64,000 nucleotides of DNA from Candidatus Binatia bacterium (GTDB lineage: Bacteria; Desulfobacterota; Binatia; HRBIN30; BPIQ01), in NCBI GenBank assembly GCA_026004195.1, contig BPIQ01000003.1:248001-312000 (forward strand). The letters run 5' to 3'. Numbering within the stretch: position 1 is the stretch's first letter; the number at the start of each line of letters is the position of its first letter. The notes beneath the pieces were generated by a model that saw nothing but the letters and a program-made list of their open reading frames with translations, did not search any database and had not been told where the DNA came from. A program made the translations under genes and the position numbers. Of the stretch, positions 19,274-27,217 are shown piece by piece.

Positions 19274-19936
19274 TCAAGGGTTCGTCACAGCATATTCGAA
19301 GAGCCACCAGCCAACAACCAGCGACACGACGTCGTAAGCAACGAGGACGGCAAGCCAGAGCCGCACGCTCCCGAAATTCGCGCCGGCGAGCAGAACTTCC
19401 GACGCGGTCACCCCCGCCACGAGCAGCGGCACCGACAGCGGAAGGAGGAGCAGGGGAAGCAGGACCTCCCGGGCACGGGTCTGCACCGAAATCGCGGCAA
19501 AAAGGGTCCCCATGCCGGCGAAGCCCGCGACGCCCAGCAGGAGAACGACCGCGAGGCGCAAGAGGGCGACATCGGGCGTCACGTCGAAGAAGACCACGAA
19601 AACGGGAACCATGACGGTTTCCGCCGCCGCGAGGAAAAGAAAATTCGCGACGAACTTCGCGAGGAAAAGGGTCCCGCGGTCGCACGGCGCGAGCAGCAGG
19701 CCCTCGAGGCAGTCGTTTTCCCGCTCGAGCAGAAACGACCGGTGCATGCCGAGAACGCCCGCGAAGACCAGCGCGACCCAGAGGGCGCCGGGCGCCGCGG
19801 CCGCCCGAAGCTCCCCGGCGGCGTCGAGCGCGAAGCTCAGCGTGAGGAGCACGAGAAGACCCAAAAGCAGGAGCGAAGCGAGCGTCTCGCGGGTGCGGAG
19901 CTCGATCAGGAGATCTTTTCGGAGAAGAGTCCACAT
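19274..19936 (-). CDS. ccmB: Heme exporter membrane subunit CcmB
   Basis: 220 aa, six membrane helices, starting MWTLLRKDLLIELRTRE. It contains the conserved FLLERENDCLEGLLLAP segment of CcmB. It is the permease partner of the ATPase CcmA immediately upstream. Confidence 0.92.
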   Translation of the reverse strand: MWTLLRKDLLIELRTRETLASLLLLGLLVLLTLSFALDAAGELRAAAAPGALWVALVFAGVLGMHRSFLLERENDCLEGLLLAPCDRGTLFLAKFVANFLFLAAAETVMVPVFVVFFDVTPDVALLRLAVVLLLGVAGFAGMGTLFAAISVQTRAREVLLPLLLLPLSVPLLVAGVTASEVLLAGANFGSVRLWLAVLVAYDVVSLVVGWWLFEYAVTNP

Positions 19937-19966
19937 GGACGAGGCTCGGAGCGCGCCCGCGCGCGA

Positions 19967-20671
19967 TCAGGCAACTCGGGTCCCCCGGGCGTAAAGTTCC
20001 TCGATCGGTACTTCCGGATCCAGCGGTCCGCGGGCCCGAACCGTTCCGTGGACGAGGAGGAGGAAAGAGTCGGCGAGCTCCTTCGCTTTCCCGAGGTCGT
20101 GGGTCGAAAGAACGACCGTGCGCCCCCGGTTTTTTTCGTTTCGAAGGAGCCCGAGGAGCCCCTCCGTGGCAGTCGGGTCGAGCCCCGCGAAGGGCTCGTC
20201 GAGGAGCAGAAGCTCGGGATCGTGCAAGAGGGCTCGTGCCAGGGCGCACCGCTGTTCGAGTCCCCGGGAAAGCTCCCGCACGGCGCGAGCGGCCCAGGGC
20301 TCGAGTCCGAAGTTTCCGAGGAGTTCGGCGATTCGTTCGCCGAGGCGGGCGACGCCGAAGAGCCGCCCGTAGAAGAGAAGGTTCTGCGTAACCGTGAGGT
20401 CGGGGTAGAGAAAACTCCGGTGAGAGAGAAAACCGACGCGACGACGAAGGCTTACGTCGAAGTCCGCGACTTCCTTCCCGAACACCCAGAGCCGGCCCGC
20501 ATTCGGTCGTAAAAGCCCCGCGCAGAGCCGGAGCAAGGTCGTCTTCCCCGCGCCGTTCGGGCCGAGGACCGCCAGGGCCGAACCCTCGAAAAGTTCGAAC
20601 GTCACCCCGCGCAGGGCCGCCACGGCACCGAAACGGCGAACGACCCCCTCGGCTCTGAGCGCCGCCCGCAT
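19967..20671 (-). CDS. ccmA: Heme exporter ATP-binding subunit CcmA
   Basis: 234 aa ABC ATPase: Walker A GPNGAGKTT, signature LSRGLEQR, Walker B LLLLDEPFAGLD, and the switch His in STHD. First gene of the ccmABCD run. The rest of system I (ccmE, ccmF, ccmG, ccmH) is not in the window. Alternative: a generic ABC-2 ATPase. The synteny with ccmB/C/D decides. Confidence 0.9.
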   Translation of the reverse strand: MRAALRAEGVVRRFGAVAALRGVTFELFEGSALAVLGPNGAGKTTLLRLCAGLLRPNAGRLWVFGKEVADFDVSLRRRVGFLSHRSFLYPDLTVTQNLLFYGRLFGVARLGERIAELLGNFGLEPWAARAVRELSRGLEQRCALARALLHDPELLLLDEPFAGLDPTATEGLLGLLRNEKNRGRTVVLSTHDLGKAKELADSFLLLVHGTVRARGPLDPEVPIEELYARGTRVA

Positions 20672-20750
20672 GGCCGCCGCTTATCCAAAGGACAAGAAAA
20701 AAGAAAGCGGGCCGAAGCGAGAAAACCCGCAAAAAATGCGGCCAAAAATC

Positions 20751-20779
20751 TTGCACAGCGTGGTTTCTCCGGCTAAAGG
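20751..20779 (+). promoter_or_regulatory. Candidate sigma-70 promoter upstream of the 93-aa gene
   Basis: TTGCAC at 20751-20756, 17-base spacer, TAAAGG at 20774-20779. It lies about 50 bases before the ATG at 20829, in an AT-richer stretch. Plausible but unproven. Confidence 0.3.
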
Positions 20780-20828
20780 AAGCCGCGGCCATTGCGCACG
20801 CGGGAGGGTCAAAAACGGGAGGCGATCC

Positions 20829-21110
20829 ATGTCGAGGGGAGTTCGGACGGTCCAGCAGCGCTGGACTTCGCTGACGGTCAAAATCGATCCGGAAGTGGTT
20901 GCGGAGGCGGAGAGACTCTGCCGGCTCGGCCGTATGTCGCGAGACGCTTACGTGAACCTGGCGCTACGCCACTACAACCGTTTTCACGCACTCACCCGGG
21001 ACGGCCGCGTGCGCACGGCCAAGGGCAGCCGCGTCGTGCCGCTCTTTCCCGAGCCGCCGCGACGCGAACGACCGAAAAAGCCGAAAAAGCGCCGGAGCTC
21101 CCCCCGCTGA
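20829..21110 (+). CDS. Hypothetical basic protein, possibly ribbon-helix-helix-like, 93 aa
   Basis: ATG at 20829 with GGGAGG seven bases upstream. The N-terminal part (TSLTVKIDPEVVAEAERLC...MSRDAYVNLALRHYN) has a beta strand followed by two helices, reminiscent of ribbon-helix-helix DNA-binding proteins. The C-terminus is Arg/Lys/Pro-rich (PKKPKKRRSSPR). Function not established. It is divergent from ccmA. Confidence 0.55.
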   Translation: MSRGVRTVQQRWTSLTVKIDPEVVAEAERLCRLGRMSRDAYVNLALRHYNRFHALTRDGRVRTAKGSRVVPLFPEPPRRERPKKPKKRRSSPR

Positions 21111-21142
21111 GCGGTCCCACGTCCGAGCGACTCGGCCCGGCG

Positions 21143-21695
21143 ATGTCGGAACCCGGTCCGATCTCGCGATTCCTTTCCGCCGACCACGCCCGGCTCCACG
21201 ATCTCCTGCGAAAGTCCACGGCGGAACTCCCGCGAATCGAACTCGGGTCCTTCGACGAATTCCGCGCGGGCCTTCTTCGGCATATCGCGCTCGAAGAGAA
21301 AATCCTGCTCCCGGCCCTGCAAGAAGCCTCGGGACGGCCCTGGGAAGCGGGCGTGACGCTGCGAGCCCAGCACGGTGCCATCGCGGCACTCCTGGTTCCC
21401 CCTCCCGATCCCGAGGTGGTGGCGACGCTCGAGAGGATCCTGGCCCGTCACAACGAACTCGAGGAAGGTGCCGGCGGCCTTTACGAAACGGCCGACCGCG
21501 CCCTGGCGGAACGGGCCGAAGAAATCGTGCGCCGGATGGGTGCGTACCCGGAGGTTCCGACAAGCCCCTACTCCACGGATCCGAAGGTTTTTCCCGGCTC
21601 TTTGCCGAGCGCTCCGCAGGGCCGGTTTCGAGGAGGAAGCCCGAGCTTTCGAGCAAGAGCGGAAGCTCGAAGGACCGGCGGAAGGAGCCGTCTAG
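21143..21695 (+). CDS. Hemerythrin-like domain protein, frameshifted near its C-terminus
   Basis: ATG 21143 opens MSEPGPISRFLSADHARLHDLL. His and Glu pairs at helix spacing (DHARLH, RHIALEEKILLPAL, AQHGAI, RHNELEEG) match the HHE-type hemerythrin fold that holds a di-iron centre. The frame then leaves coding sense at a five-T run (21588-21592). Removing one T continues as FPALCRALRRAGFEEEARAFEQ to a stop at 21695. Without that correction the frame reads through the next genes on the other strand, so a one-base error is likely. Cytosolic; an oxygen, NO or iron sensing role is inferred. Confidence 0.7.
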
Positions 21696-22021
21696 CTCAC
21701 GCGCGCCCCGGCCCGAACGCGCTTTTCCGGAACGAGAAGCACGGGCACTCCGTTCTCGTCCGAGGCGGCGAGAAGCATGCCCTGGCTCTCGACGCCTCGG
21801 ATTCTGGCGGGAGCGAGGTTCGCGACGACGACGATCTGCTTCCCCACGAGCTCGGCCGGCTCGTAGGCCCCCCGGATGCCCGCCACGAGCTCCCGCTCCT
21901 CTTCCCCCAGGTCGACGCGAAGCACGACGAGTCTCTCCGCGTTCGGGTGAAGCCGCGCTTCGCGGATCTCCGCGATGCGGAGGTCGAGGCGGCGAAATTC
22001 GTCGATACCGATCCGTTCCAT
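21692..22021 (-). CDS. tRNA-binding OB-fold protein (MetG C-terminal/CsaA-like)
   Basis: 109 aa starting MERIGIDEFRRLDLRIAEI. It contains the tRNA-binding-domain signatures LRIAEI, HPNAERLVVLRVDLG, VVVANLAP and ESQGMLLAA. This corresponds to the C-terminal domain of methionyl-tRNA synthetase or to the free-standing chaperone CsaA. It stands alone, so its role could be tRNA binding or chaperoning. Start 22021 chosen by alignment to the domain start. Confidence 0.85.
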   Translation of the reverse strand: MERIGIDEFRRLDLRIAEIREARLHPNAERLVVLRVDLGEEERELVAGIRGAYEPAELVGKQIVVVANLAPARIRGVESQGMLLAASDENGVPVLLVPEKRVRAGARVS

Positions 22022-22061
22022 GCGGCCGCCTTTAGCACGCGGCGCGCACACGCGTCGACCT

Positions 22062-22415
22062 TCAGGGCCGGACCAGGGCCCGCAGGCGCCCCTCGCTGTC
22101 GTAGACCTCGTAGGTGTCGGGCCCCGTCTTCTCGATGCGGCCGACCGAAAAGCTCTCCGGGGACCAGCCCCCGAGGACGGAAGCCCCGGGAGGCGGCTCC
22201 GCCAGCGCGCGTCTTTCGCCCTCGAGGTCCTCGATTTCGTAAGTTTCCGCGCCCGGAACTTTCCGCGCGTGCGCCCGAACTTCGCCGTCCCGTTCGATCC
22301 GGTAGCCGTCCGGCCCCTTTTCCACCCGCCACCCTTCCGCGCGCGCGCCGAACGCAAGGACGAAAAGCCCGACCGCGGCTAGAAAGCCGAGAACGCCTTT
22401 GCCAGGTACACGCAC
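22062..22415 (-). CDS. Hypothetical exported protein, 117 aa
   Basis: GTG at 22415 gives MRVPGKGVLGFLAAVGLFVLAFGARA, a clear signal peptide. The mature part is a charged beta-rich sequence (GPDGYRIERDGEVRAHARKV...GPDTYEVYDSEGRLRALV) with two similar YxI/V...DxEG units, so it may be a small repeated beta domain. No known family. The longer frame to 22505 would bury the signal peptide. Confidence 0.55.
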   Translation of the reverse strand: MRVPGKGVLGFLAAVGLFVLAFGARAEGWRVEKGPDGYRIERDGEVRAHARKVPGAETYEIEDLEGERRALAEPPPGASVLGGWSPESFSVGRIEKTGPDTYEVYDSEGRLRALVRP

Positions 22416-22503
22416 AGCTAGTACTTCTAGCCCTTTCGGCGCGCGACGGCAAGCTGCCCATTTTCCTTGACAGACGGGGTCTTTTCTGCGACGAGGCACT
22501 GTC

Positions 22504-23085
22504 ATGCATCGCCTCCGAGGTAGCGGTCGGGCGGTCGCCGTTCTGGCTTTCCTTTCGGCTTTCGCGCTCTCGGCCTGCGACCTCGTCCTGCTGAAGGAAG
22601 GTCCTGAAGCGGTCTACCTCGCCGAGCCGTTCTCTTACACGATCACCGTGACGAACAACCTGTCGCCCGTCGGGCAGTGCACGCGAACCAACGTGGTCGT
22701 CACGGACTCTCTTCCCCAGAACCTCGAGTTTCTCGGGGCGAGCACGACGGCCGGATCGTGCGCGGAGGCCGCCGGCACCGTGACCTGCAACCTGGGGACG
22801 CTCGTTCCCGGTCAGACGGAGACGGTCACGATACAGGTTCGAGCGCTCACGGTAGACCCTCTCACGAACACGGCGTCCCTCACGGCGAGCTACGGTCCGG
22901 ACTGCGACAGTCTCGCCCCGGATTTCGACGATTTCACGAACGACACGGACACGCTCGAGACCGTCGTCGGCGGCAGGCCCGCGCCTGCCCTCTCACCCTG
23001 GGCTCTCCTTCTTCTTCCCGCCCTGCTCCTGCCCCTCGCCCGGCAGAGGCTCCGGAGAGAGGCCCGAGGACGCCGAGGCCCGTAG
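22504..23085 (+). CDS. DUF11-domain lipoprotein with an IPTL-like C-terminal anchor
   Basis: 193 aa. It has a lipobox (FALSACDL), one DUF11 domain (YTITVTNNLSPVGQ...VVVTDSLPQNLEFLG...CNLGTLVPGQTETVTIQVRA), and a C-terminal PALSPWALLLLPALLL hydrophobic stretch with an Arg-rich end (RQRLRRE). That terminus resembles the IPTL/PEP-CTERM family of protein-sorting tails, processed by exosortase-like systems. Cysteines in the domain may form a disulfide. It is probably a surface-exposed structural protein. Confidence 0.7.
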   Translation: MHRLRGSGRAVAVLAFLSAFALSACDLVLLKEGPEAVYLAEPFSYTITVTNNLSPVGQCTRTNVVVTDSLPQNLEFLGASTTAGSCAEAAGTVTCNLGTLVPGQTETVTIQVRALTVDPLTNTASLTASYGPDCDSLAPDFDDFTNDTDTLETVVGGRPAPALSPWALLLLPALLLPLARQRLRREARGRRGP

Positions 23086-23102
23086 AAGCGAACGGACCCC
23101 CC

Positions 23103-23460
23103 GGACGCGACGGAGCGCGTCCCTCCGCGCGGGTCCATGTTCATGCGTGGCACGTCCGTCCCGCGCCCCGGACGCGACGGAGCGCGTCCCTCCGACCCGT
23201 GCGCGCGTACCCCGTGCGCCTCCGCGCGGCGCTTCGAATCCGCAATCGGAGGGCCACGCTCTGTCGTGGCCGTGTTCAGGTGCGGTCCGGCCGTCCATGA
23301 CCGTCACCACGCCCCCCGCCCCCCGGGCGCGACGGAGCGCGTCCCTCCGGGTGGCCGCGTCCCTCCCCCGGACGCGACGGAGCGCGTCCCTCCGCACGGG
23401 TCCATGTTCATGCGTGGCACGTCCGTCCCGCCCCCGGACGCGACGGAGCGCGTCCCTCCG
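23103..23460. repeat. REP-like hairpin cluster B (six copies)
   Basis: Six hairpins between the DUF11 gene and the acyl-CoA synthetase, with arms GGACGCG/CGCGTCC and loop ACGGAG at 23103-23122, 23170-23189, 23370-23389 and 23436-23455. A G-U wobble variant (GGGCGCG) lies at 23325-23344, and a reversed variant with arms GGCCACG/CGTGGCC and loop CTCTGT at 23252-23271. CTCCG (or CGGAG) flanks each. A longer stretch around 23130-23163 is repeated near 23398-23430. Frames through this block yield peptides like DATERVPP that I treat as artefacts. Confidence 0.8.
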
Positions 23461-23474
23461 GCTGGACCTGGGCT

Positions 23475-23507
23475 CCCGGCTCGGAGTATACGAAAACCCG
23501 AGCCGGG
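23475..23507 (+). promoter_or_regulatory. Strong hairpin overlapping the ribosome-binding region of the acyl-CoA synthetase
   Basis: Perfect 10-base arms, CCCGGCTCGG (23475-23484) and CCGAGCCGGG (23498-23507), with a 13-base loop centred on GTATAC. The right arm forms part of the GGGGGTGA ribosome-binding stretch six to nine bases before the ATG at 23516. It could mask translation initiation or be an operator. Confidence 0.5.
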
Positions 23508-23515
23508 GGTGAACG

Positions 23516-25354
23516 ATGACCAGGGATATTCTCGCCGAGCGCAGGGAAATCGACCGCGCGGTCGAAGGCCAGACGGTCTGCTCGCTTTTCCAGGAAACCG
23601 TCCGCAGGTTCGCCGACGCCGAGGCCATGAAATGGAAGGAAGGCGAGGCGTGGAGAGGGATGACGTGGGCCGAATACGGGCAAAGGGTCCGGGAGCTCGC
23701 GAACGGACTCTTCGCTCTCGGTTTCGAGAAGGGCCAGTTCGCGACGATCCTGGGTTCGAATCGCCCCGAGTACTACGTCGCCGACCTCGGAATCCTGCAC
23801 GCCGGAGGCGTCCCCGTCTCGCTCTACAACACGCTTTCCCCCGAGCAGATCGAATACATCGTGAACCACTGCGAAGCCGTCCTGAGCTTCGTGGAAAACC
23901 GGGCGTTCTACGAGAAGCTCGCGGCGATCCGGGACCGGATCCCCAGGGTGAGGCGGGTCGTCGTGTTCGAAAAGCGCGACGTGCCGAAGGACGACTGGGC
24001 CGTCTCGCTCGAAGAAGTCCTGGAACTCGGACGGCGGTACGAAAGGGAACATCCCGACCGCTTCGAGAAGACGTGGCAGGCCGTCCGCCCCGAGGACCTC
24101 GCCACGCTCATCTACACCTCGGGAACGACGGGGCCGCCGAAAGGCGTCATGGTGACCCACCGCAACGTCGCGTGGACGACGGAATCGCTCGAGCGCGTCT
24201 ATCCCAGGCGGCCGGGCATGCGACACATTTCCTACCTGCCGCTCGCCCACATCGCCGAACGCATGACGGGTCACTACCTCCACCTGAAAGGCGCCTCCCT
24301 CTGCTACTTCTGCCCCGCCCCCCAGGAAATCGCGGCTTACCTTCTCGAAGTGCGCCCGCAGTTCTTTTTCGCCGTCCCGCGCATCTGGGAGAAGATGTAC
24401 TACGGGCTCACCTCGGCCATCGAAGGGCTCGAAGAAGCGCAGAAAAAGGCCGTGCAGGAGGCGATTACGGTCCGGCTCGAAGTCGTGCGCCGCGAACAGC
24501 GCGGGGAGGAAGTCCCCGAAGACCTCCGTCGCAAGGCGGAAGAGGCGGAGCCCATCGTGGCGCTCGTCCGCGCGCGCCTGGGGCTCGACCAGGTCGAGCT
24601 GGCTTCGACCGGAGCCGCGCCCATCGCCCCGGAAATCCTCGAGTGGTTCCACGCGATCGGAATCCCCATCGCGGAAGTCTACGGGCAGTCCGAGGACACG
24701 GGCCCCACCTCCTGGAACCGGCCCGGCCGGGTCAAAATCGGGACCGTGGGCCCCACGATCCCCGGCGTCGAGGTGAAGCTCGCCGAAGACGGCGAGCTTC
24801 TCGTGCGCGGCGGCAACGTGACCGCAGGCTACTACAAGGAGCCGGAGCTGACCGCAGAGACCTTCGACGCCGAAGGCTGGCTCCACTCGGGCGACGTGGC
24901 CGAGATCGACGAGGAAGGCTTTCTCCGGATCGTCGACCGGAAAAAGGAGATTCTCATCACGGCCGGCGGCAAGAACATCGCGCCTTCGAACATCGAAAAC
25001 GCCCTCAAGCAAAAGCCCCTGATCGGTCAGGCGTGCGTCGTCGGCGACCGGAGGCCCTATGTGACGGCGCTCCTCGTCCTGGACCCGGAGTCCGCGCGGC
25101 AGTGGGCGCGGGAGCGCGGGCTTCCCGAAGACCTCGAGGCCCTGGCCCGGCACCCGGACGTGCACCGGGAGATCCAGCGCTACGTCGACGAGGTGAACGA
25201 AAAGCTCTCGAACGTGGAGCGAATCAAAAAGTTCGCGATCCTGCCTACCGAATGGACGGTCGACTCGGGGGAGCTGACACCGACCCTCAAGATGAAGCGA
25301 AAGGTCGTGCACGAACGTTACGCGGACGTGATCGAGTCGCTCTACCGCGGCTGA
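23516..25354 (+). CDS. Long-chain acyl-CoA synthetase (AMP-forming)
   Basis: 612 aa ATP-dependent fatty acid:CoA ligase. It shows the P-loop-like YTSGTTGPPKGVMVTHRN, the FFAVPRIWEKMY of the long-chain branch, VYGQSEDTG, LHSGDVAEID and the lysine motif GKNIAPSNIENALK. Length and C-terminal extension (VERIKKFAILPTEWTVDSGELTPTLKMKRK) match the FAA1/FadD15-type enzymes that activate long-chain fatty acids. No neighbour specifies the pathway. Confidence 0.92.
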   Translation: MTRDILAERREIDRAVEGQTVCSLFQETVRRFADAEAMKWKEGEAWRGMTWAEYGQRVRELANGLFALGFEKGQFATILGSNRPEYYVADLGILHAGGVPVSLYNTLSPEQIEYIVNHCEAVLSFVENRAFYEKLAAIRDRIPRVRRVVVFEKRDVPKDDWAVSLEEVLELGRRYEREHPDRFEKTWQAVRPEDLATLIYTSGTTGPPKGVMVTHRNVAWTTESLERVYPRRPGMRHISYLPLAHIAERMTGHYLHLKGASLCYFCPAPQEIAAYLLEVRPQFFFAVPRIWEKMYYGLTSAIEGLEEAQKKAVQEAITVRLEVVRREQRGEEVPEDLRRKAEEAEPIVALVRARLGLDQVELASTGAAPIAPEILEWFHAIGIPIAEVYGQSEDTGPTSWNRPGRVKIGTVGPTIPGVEVKLAEDGELLVRGGNVTAGYYKEPELTAETFDAEGWLHSGDVAEIDEEGFLRIVDRKKEILITAGGKNIAPSNIENALKQKPLIGQACVVGDRRPYVTALLVLDPESARQWARERGLPEDLEALARHPDVHREIQRYVDEVNEKLSNVERIKKFAILPTEWTVDSGELTPTLKMKRKVVHERYADVIESLYRG

Positions 25355-25357
25355 GCT

Positions 25358-25378
25358 GACCGGAGACAGCTTCCGGTC
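25358..25378 (+). terminator. Hairpin after acyl-CoA synthetase
   Basis: GACCGGA-GACAGCT-TCCGGTC forms a perfect seven-base stem directly after the stop codon. No T-run follows, so it is not a clear intrinsic terminator. Confidence 0.3.
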
Positions 25379-25445
25379 TGACCTTCGTCAGCTTCGCGCG
25401 GGAGCCGAGTTCTCTCGCGACCTTGCCGCGGCTAGCCTGGGCGCC

Positions 25446-25739
25446 GTGGCACCTTCGCGGAAGGACTCGGCAGGAGGGAAGGAGAAGGCGAGAGGGCGGC
25501 CTCGCCGGCTGCTACTCCTGTTCTTTTATTCCGCTTCCGCGATCCTGGCCTGCGGGCCCGCTCCCGAACCCGCGTCCCGCGAGAGGCCGCGGCAGGAGGA
25601 TCTGCCGCCGGTCCGCACGGTCCGCGCGAGGGTGCGAACGATCCAGCCGCGGATCGTCCTTCCGGCGAGCGTGGTCGCCCGCCGCCGAAGTCGCATCGGT
25701 GCCGAGGTGAGCGGCACGATCCGGAAAGTTCGGGTATGA
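25446..25739 (+). pseudogene. RND efflux membrane-fusion protein, N-terminal fragment
   Basis: 97 codons. It has a basic N-terminus, a lipoprotein-type signal (FYSASAILACGPAPEP) and the start of a membrane-fusion protein (VRTVRARVRTIQPRIVLPASVVARRRSRIGAEVSGTIRKVRV) that breaks off in the first beta strand of the barrel-sandwich domain. Intact family members are about 350-400 aa. The stop overlaps the next frame's ATG by four bases. It reads as the left side of a large deletion. Confidence 0.65.
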
Positions 25740-26221
25740 CATCGGCTCCTCTTTCGTTCGTGGGAGCCGCCGCTTCCGTGGCGATTCTCGGCTACTCGCT
25801 GGACATCATGGCGCAGATCGCTTTCGTCATGCTCATGGGCATCGTCATGAAAAACGGGATCCTGCTCGTGGACTACACCAACACGCTCCGGCGGAGGGGA
25901 AAACCCCTCCTCGAGGCCGTCCTCGAAGCCGGTCCGACCCGCATGCGTCCGGTGCTCATGACGGCGGTCTCGACGATCTTCGGGATGCTGCCGGTCGCGA
26001 CGAGCACGGGGGACGGCTCGGAATGGCGGAACCCCATGGGCGTGGTCGCGATAGGCGGTCTCGCCGCTTCGACGCTCCTGACCCTGCTCGTTGTCCCCGT
26101 GGTCTACACGCTTTTCGACGACGCGGGCCGGTGGCTCGCGCGCTGGCTCCGGGCGGAAGGACGAGCGGAAGTCACCGAGGTCGGCGTGGCGGCCGAGGCT
26201 CGAAGGCTCCCCTCCCGCTAG
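25736..26221 (+). pseudogene. RND efflux pump, C-terminal fragment
   Basis: 161 aa covering only the last membrane part of an RND transporter: SAPLSFVGA, YSLDIMAQIAFVMLMGIVMKNGILLVDYTNTLR, GPTRMRPVLMTAVSTIFGMLP, NPMGVVAIGGL, LLVVPVVYTLFD. Intact pumps are over 1000 aa. It joins the adaptor fragment directly, which fits an internal deletion of roughly 3-4 kb, or an assembly collapse. The product is unlikely to work as a pump. Confidence 0.7.
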
Positions 26222-26229
26222 CGGGAGGG
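26210..26229. repeat. Perfect 20-base palindrome across the RND fragment stop codon
   Basis: Two ten-base arms, CCCTCCCGCT and AGCGGGAGGG, with no spacer, cover the stop codon at 26219-26221. It may fold as a terminator hairpin (no T-tract) or be an operator for the next gene, which starts 62 bases downstream. Confidence 0.35.
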
Positions 26230-26290
26230 CGGGGAACCGTAGCCAACTCCCGGCCGGCGGGTTAACCTCTTCCGGTTCCGACCGCCCTCC

Positions 26291-27217
26291 ATGCCCGTCG
26301 TGGAACTTCTTTCCGTCACCAAGCGCTACGGTTCGCGCGTCGCCGTGGACCAGGTTCGTCTCTCGGTTCCCCGCGGGATCTGCTTCGGCCTTCTGGGTCC
26401 CAACGGGGCGGGAAAGACGACAACGCTCAGGATGATCTACGGCGTGAGCACGCCGAGTTCCGGGACGGTGCGCGTCTTCGGAAAGGAGATGCCCCGGGCG
26501 AGCCGGGAGGTACGCTCGCGTCTCGGCGTCACGCTCCAGCAGAACGCGCTCATCGACGCCCTTTCCCCCCGGGAGAACCTCCTCGTCTTCGGCCGTTACC
26601 ACCTTCTCCGGGGTCCCGCCCTCCGGCGCCGGACCGAGGAGCTGCTCGACTTTCTCGAACTCCGGTCGCACGCCGACGTCCCCGTCCGACACCTCTCGGG
26701 GGGTTTTCAGCGCCGGCTCGCCGTGGCGCTCTCGCTCGTGAACCGACCCGAGCTCCTCGTCCTCGACGAACCCACGACGGGCCTCGACCCCGCCGTACGG
26801 CTCGCGCTCTGGGGCAGAATCCGCGAGCTCCGGTCGCGGGGGCTCACGATCCTGCTCACGACCCATTACATGGAAGAGGCCGAGCGCCTTTCGGACCGCG
26901 TAGCCGTCATGGCCGCGGGCAAGATCGTGGACGAAGACGCTCCCCAGGCGCTGATTCGCCGTCACGTGGCCCGCGAAGCCCTCGAACTCGACTGCGCCCC
27001 GGCCGAAGAAGAAAAGCTTCTGCGGGCCGTGGGCGAGGTCCCGAGGTTTTTCCGGACGAGAGGACGTCTCGTCGTCTTCGCCGAGGACGTGCAGCCCATC
27101 GTCGAGCGGGTCCGAAAACTCGACGGCGGGGAGCGGCGCGCCCTCGTCGTCCGCCCGGCCAACCTCGAAGACGTCTTTCTCTCCCTCACCGGAACGAGCC
27201 TCGAGGAGGGGGCATGA
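26291..27217 (+). CDS. ABC transporter ATP-binding protein, NodI-like
   Basis: 308 aa with Walker A GPNGAGKTT, signature LSGGFQRRLAVALSL, Walker B LLVLDEPTTGLD and switch TTHYMEEAE. It resembles NodI and drug-exporter ATPases of the DrrA branch, with a C-terminal regulatory extension. Its GA-TGA end overlaps the next gene's ATG, so the two form one export unit. Confidence 0.88.
   Translation: MPVVELLSVTKRYGSRVAVDQVRLSVPRGICFGLLGPNGAGKTTTLRMIYGVSTPSSGTVRVFGKEMPRASREVRSRLGVTLQQNALIDALSPRENLLVFGRYHLLRGPALRRRTEELLDFLELRSHADVPVRHLSGGFQRRLAVALSLVNRPELLVLDEPTTGLDPAVRLALWGRIRELRSRGLTILLTTHYMEEAERLSDRVAVMAAGKIVDEDAPQALIRRHVAREALELDCAPAEEEKLLRAVGEVPRFFRTRGRLVVFAEDVQPIVERVRKLDGGERRALVVRPANLEDVFLSLTGTSLEEGA

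Noticed and set aside
20792-22594. A 600-aa frame across the hemerythrin-like gene and the two minus-strand genes
   Set aside because: The frame follows the hemerythrin only up to the T5 run; beyond it is antisense to two real genes.
23103-23460. Possible CRISPR array
   Set aside because: Spacing is irregular, the units are palindromic and one is reversed, and spacers are too short and repeated. No cas gene is present.
23137-25359. A 740-aa frame on the plus strand across the hairpin cluster and acyl-CoA synthetase
   Set aside because: It reads hairpin copies as repeated peptides and then runs in the wrong frame of the synthetase gene.
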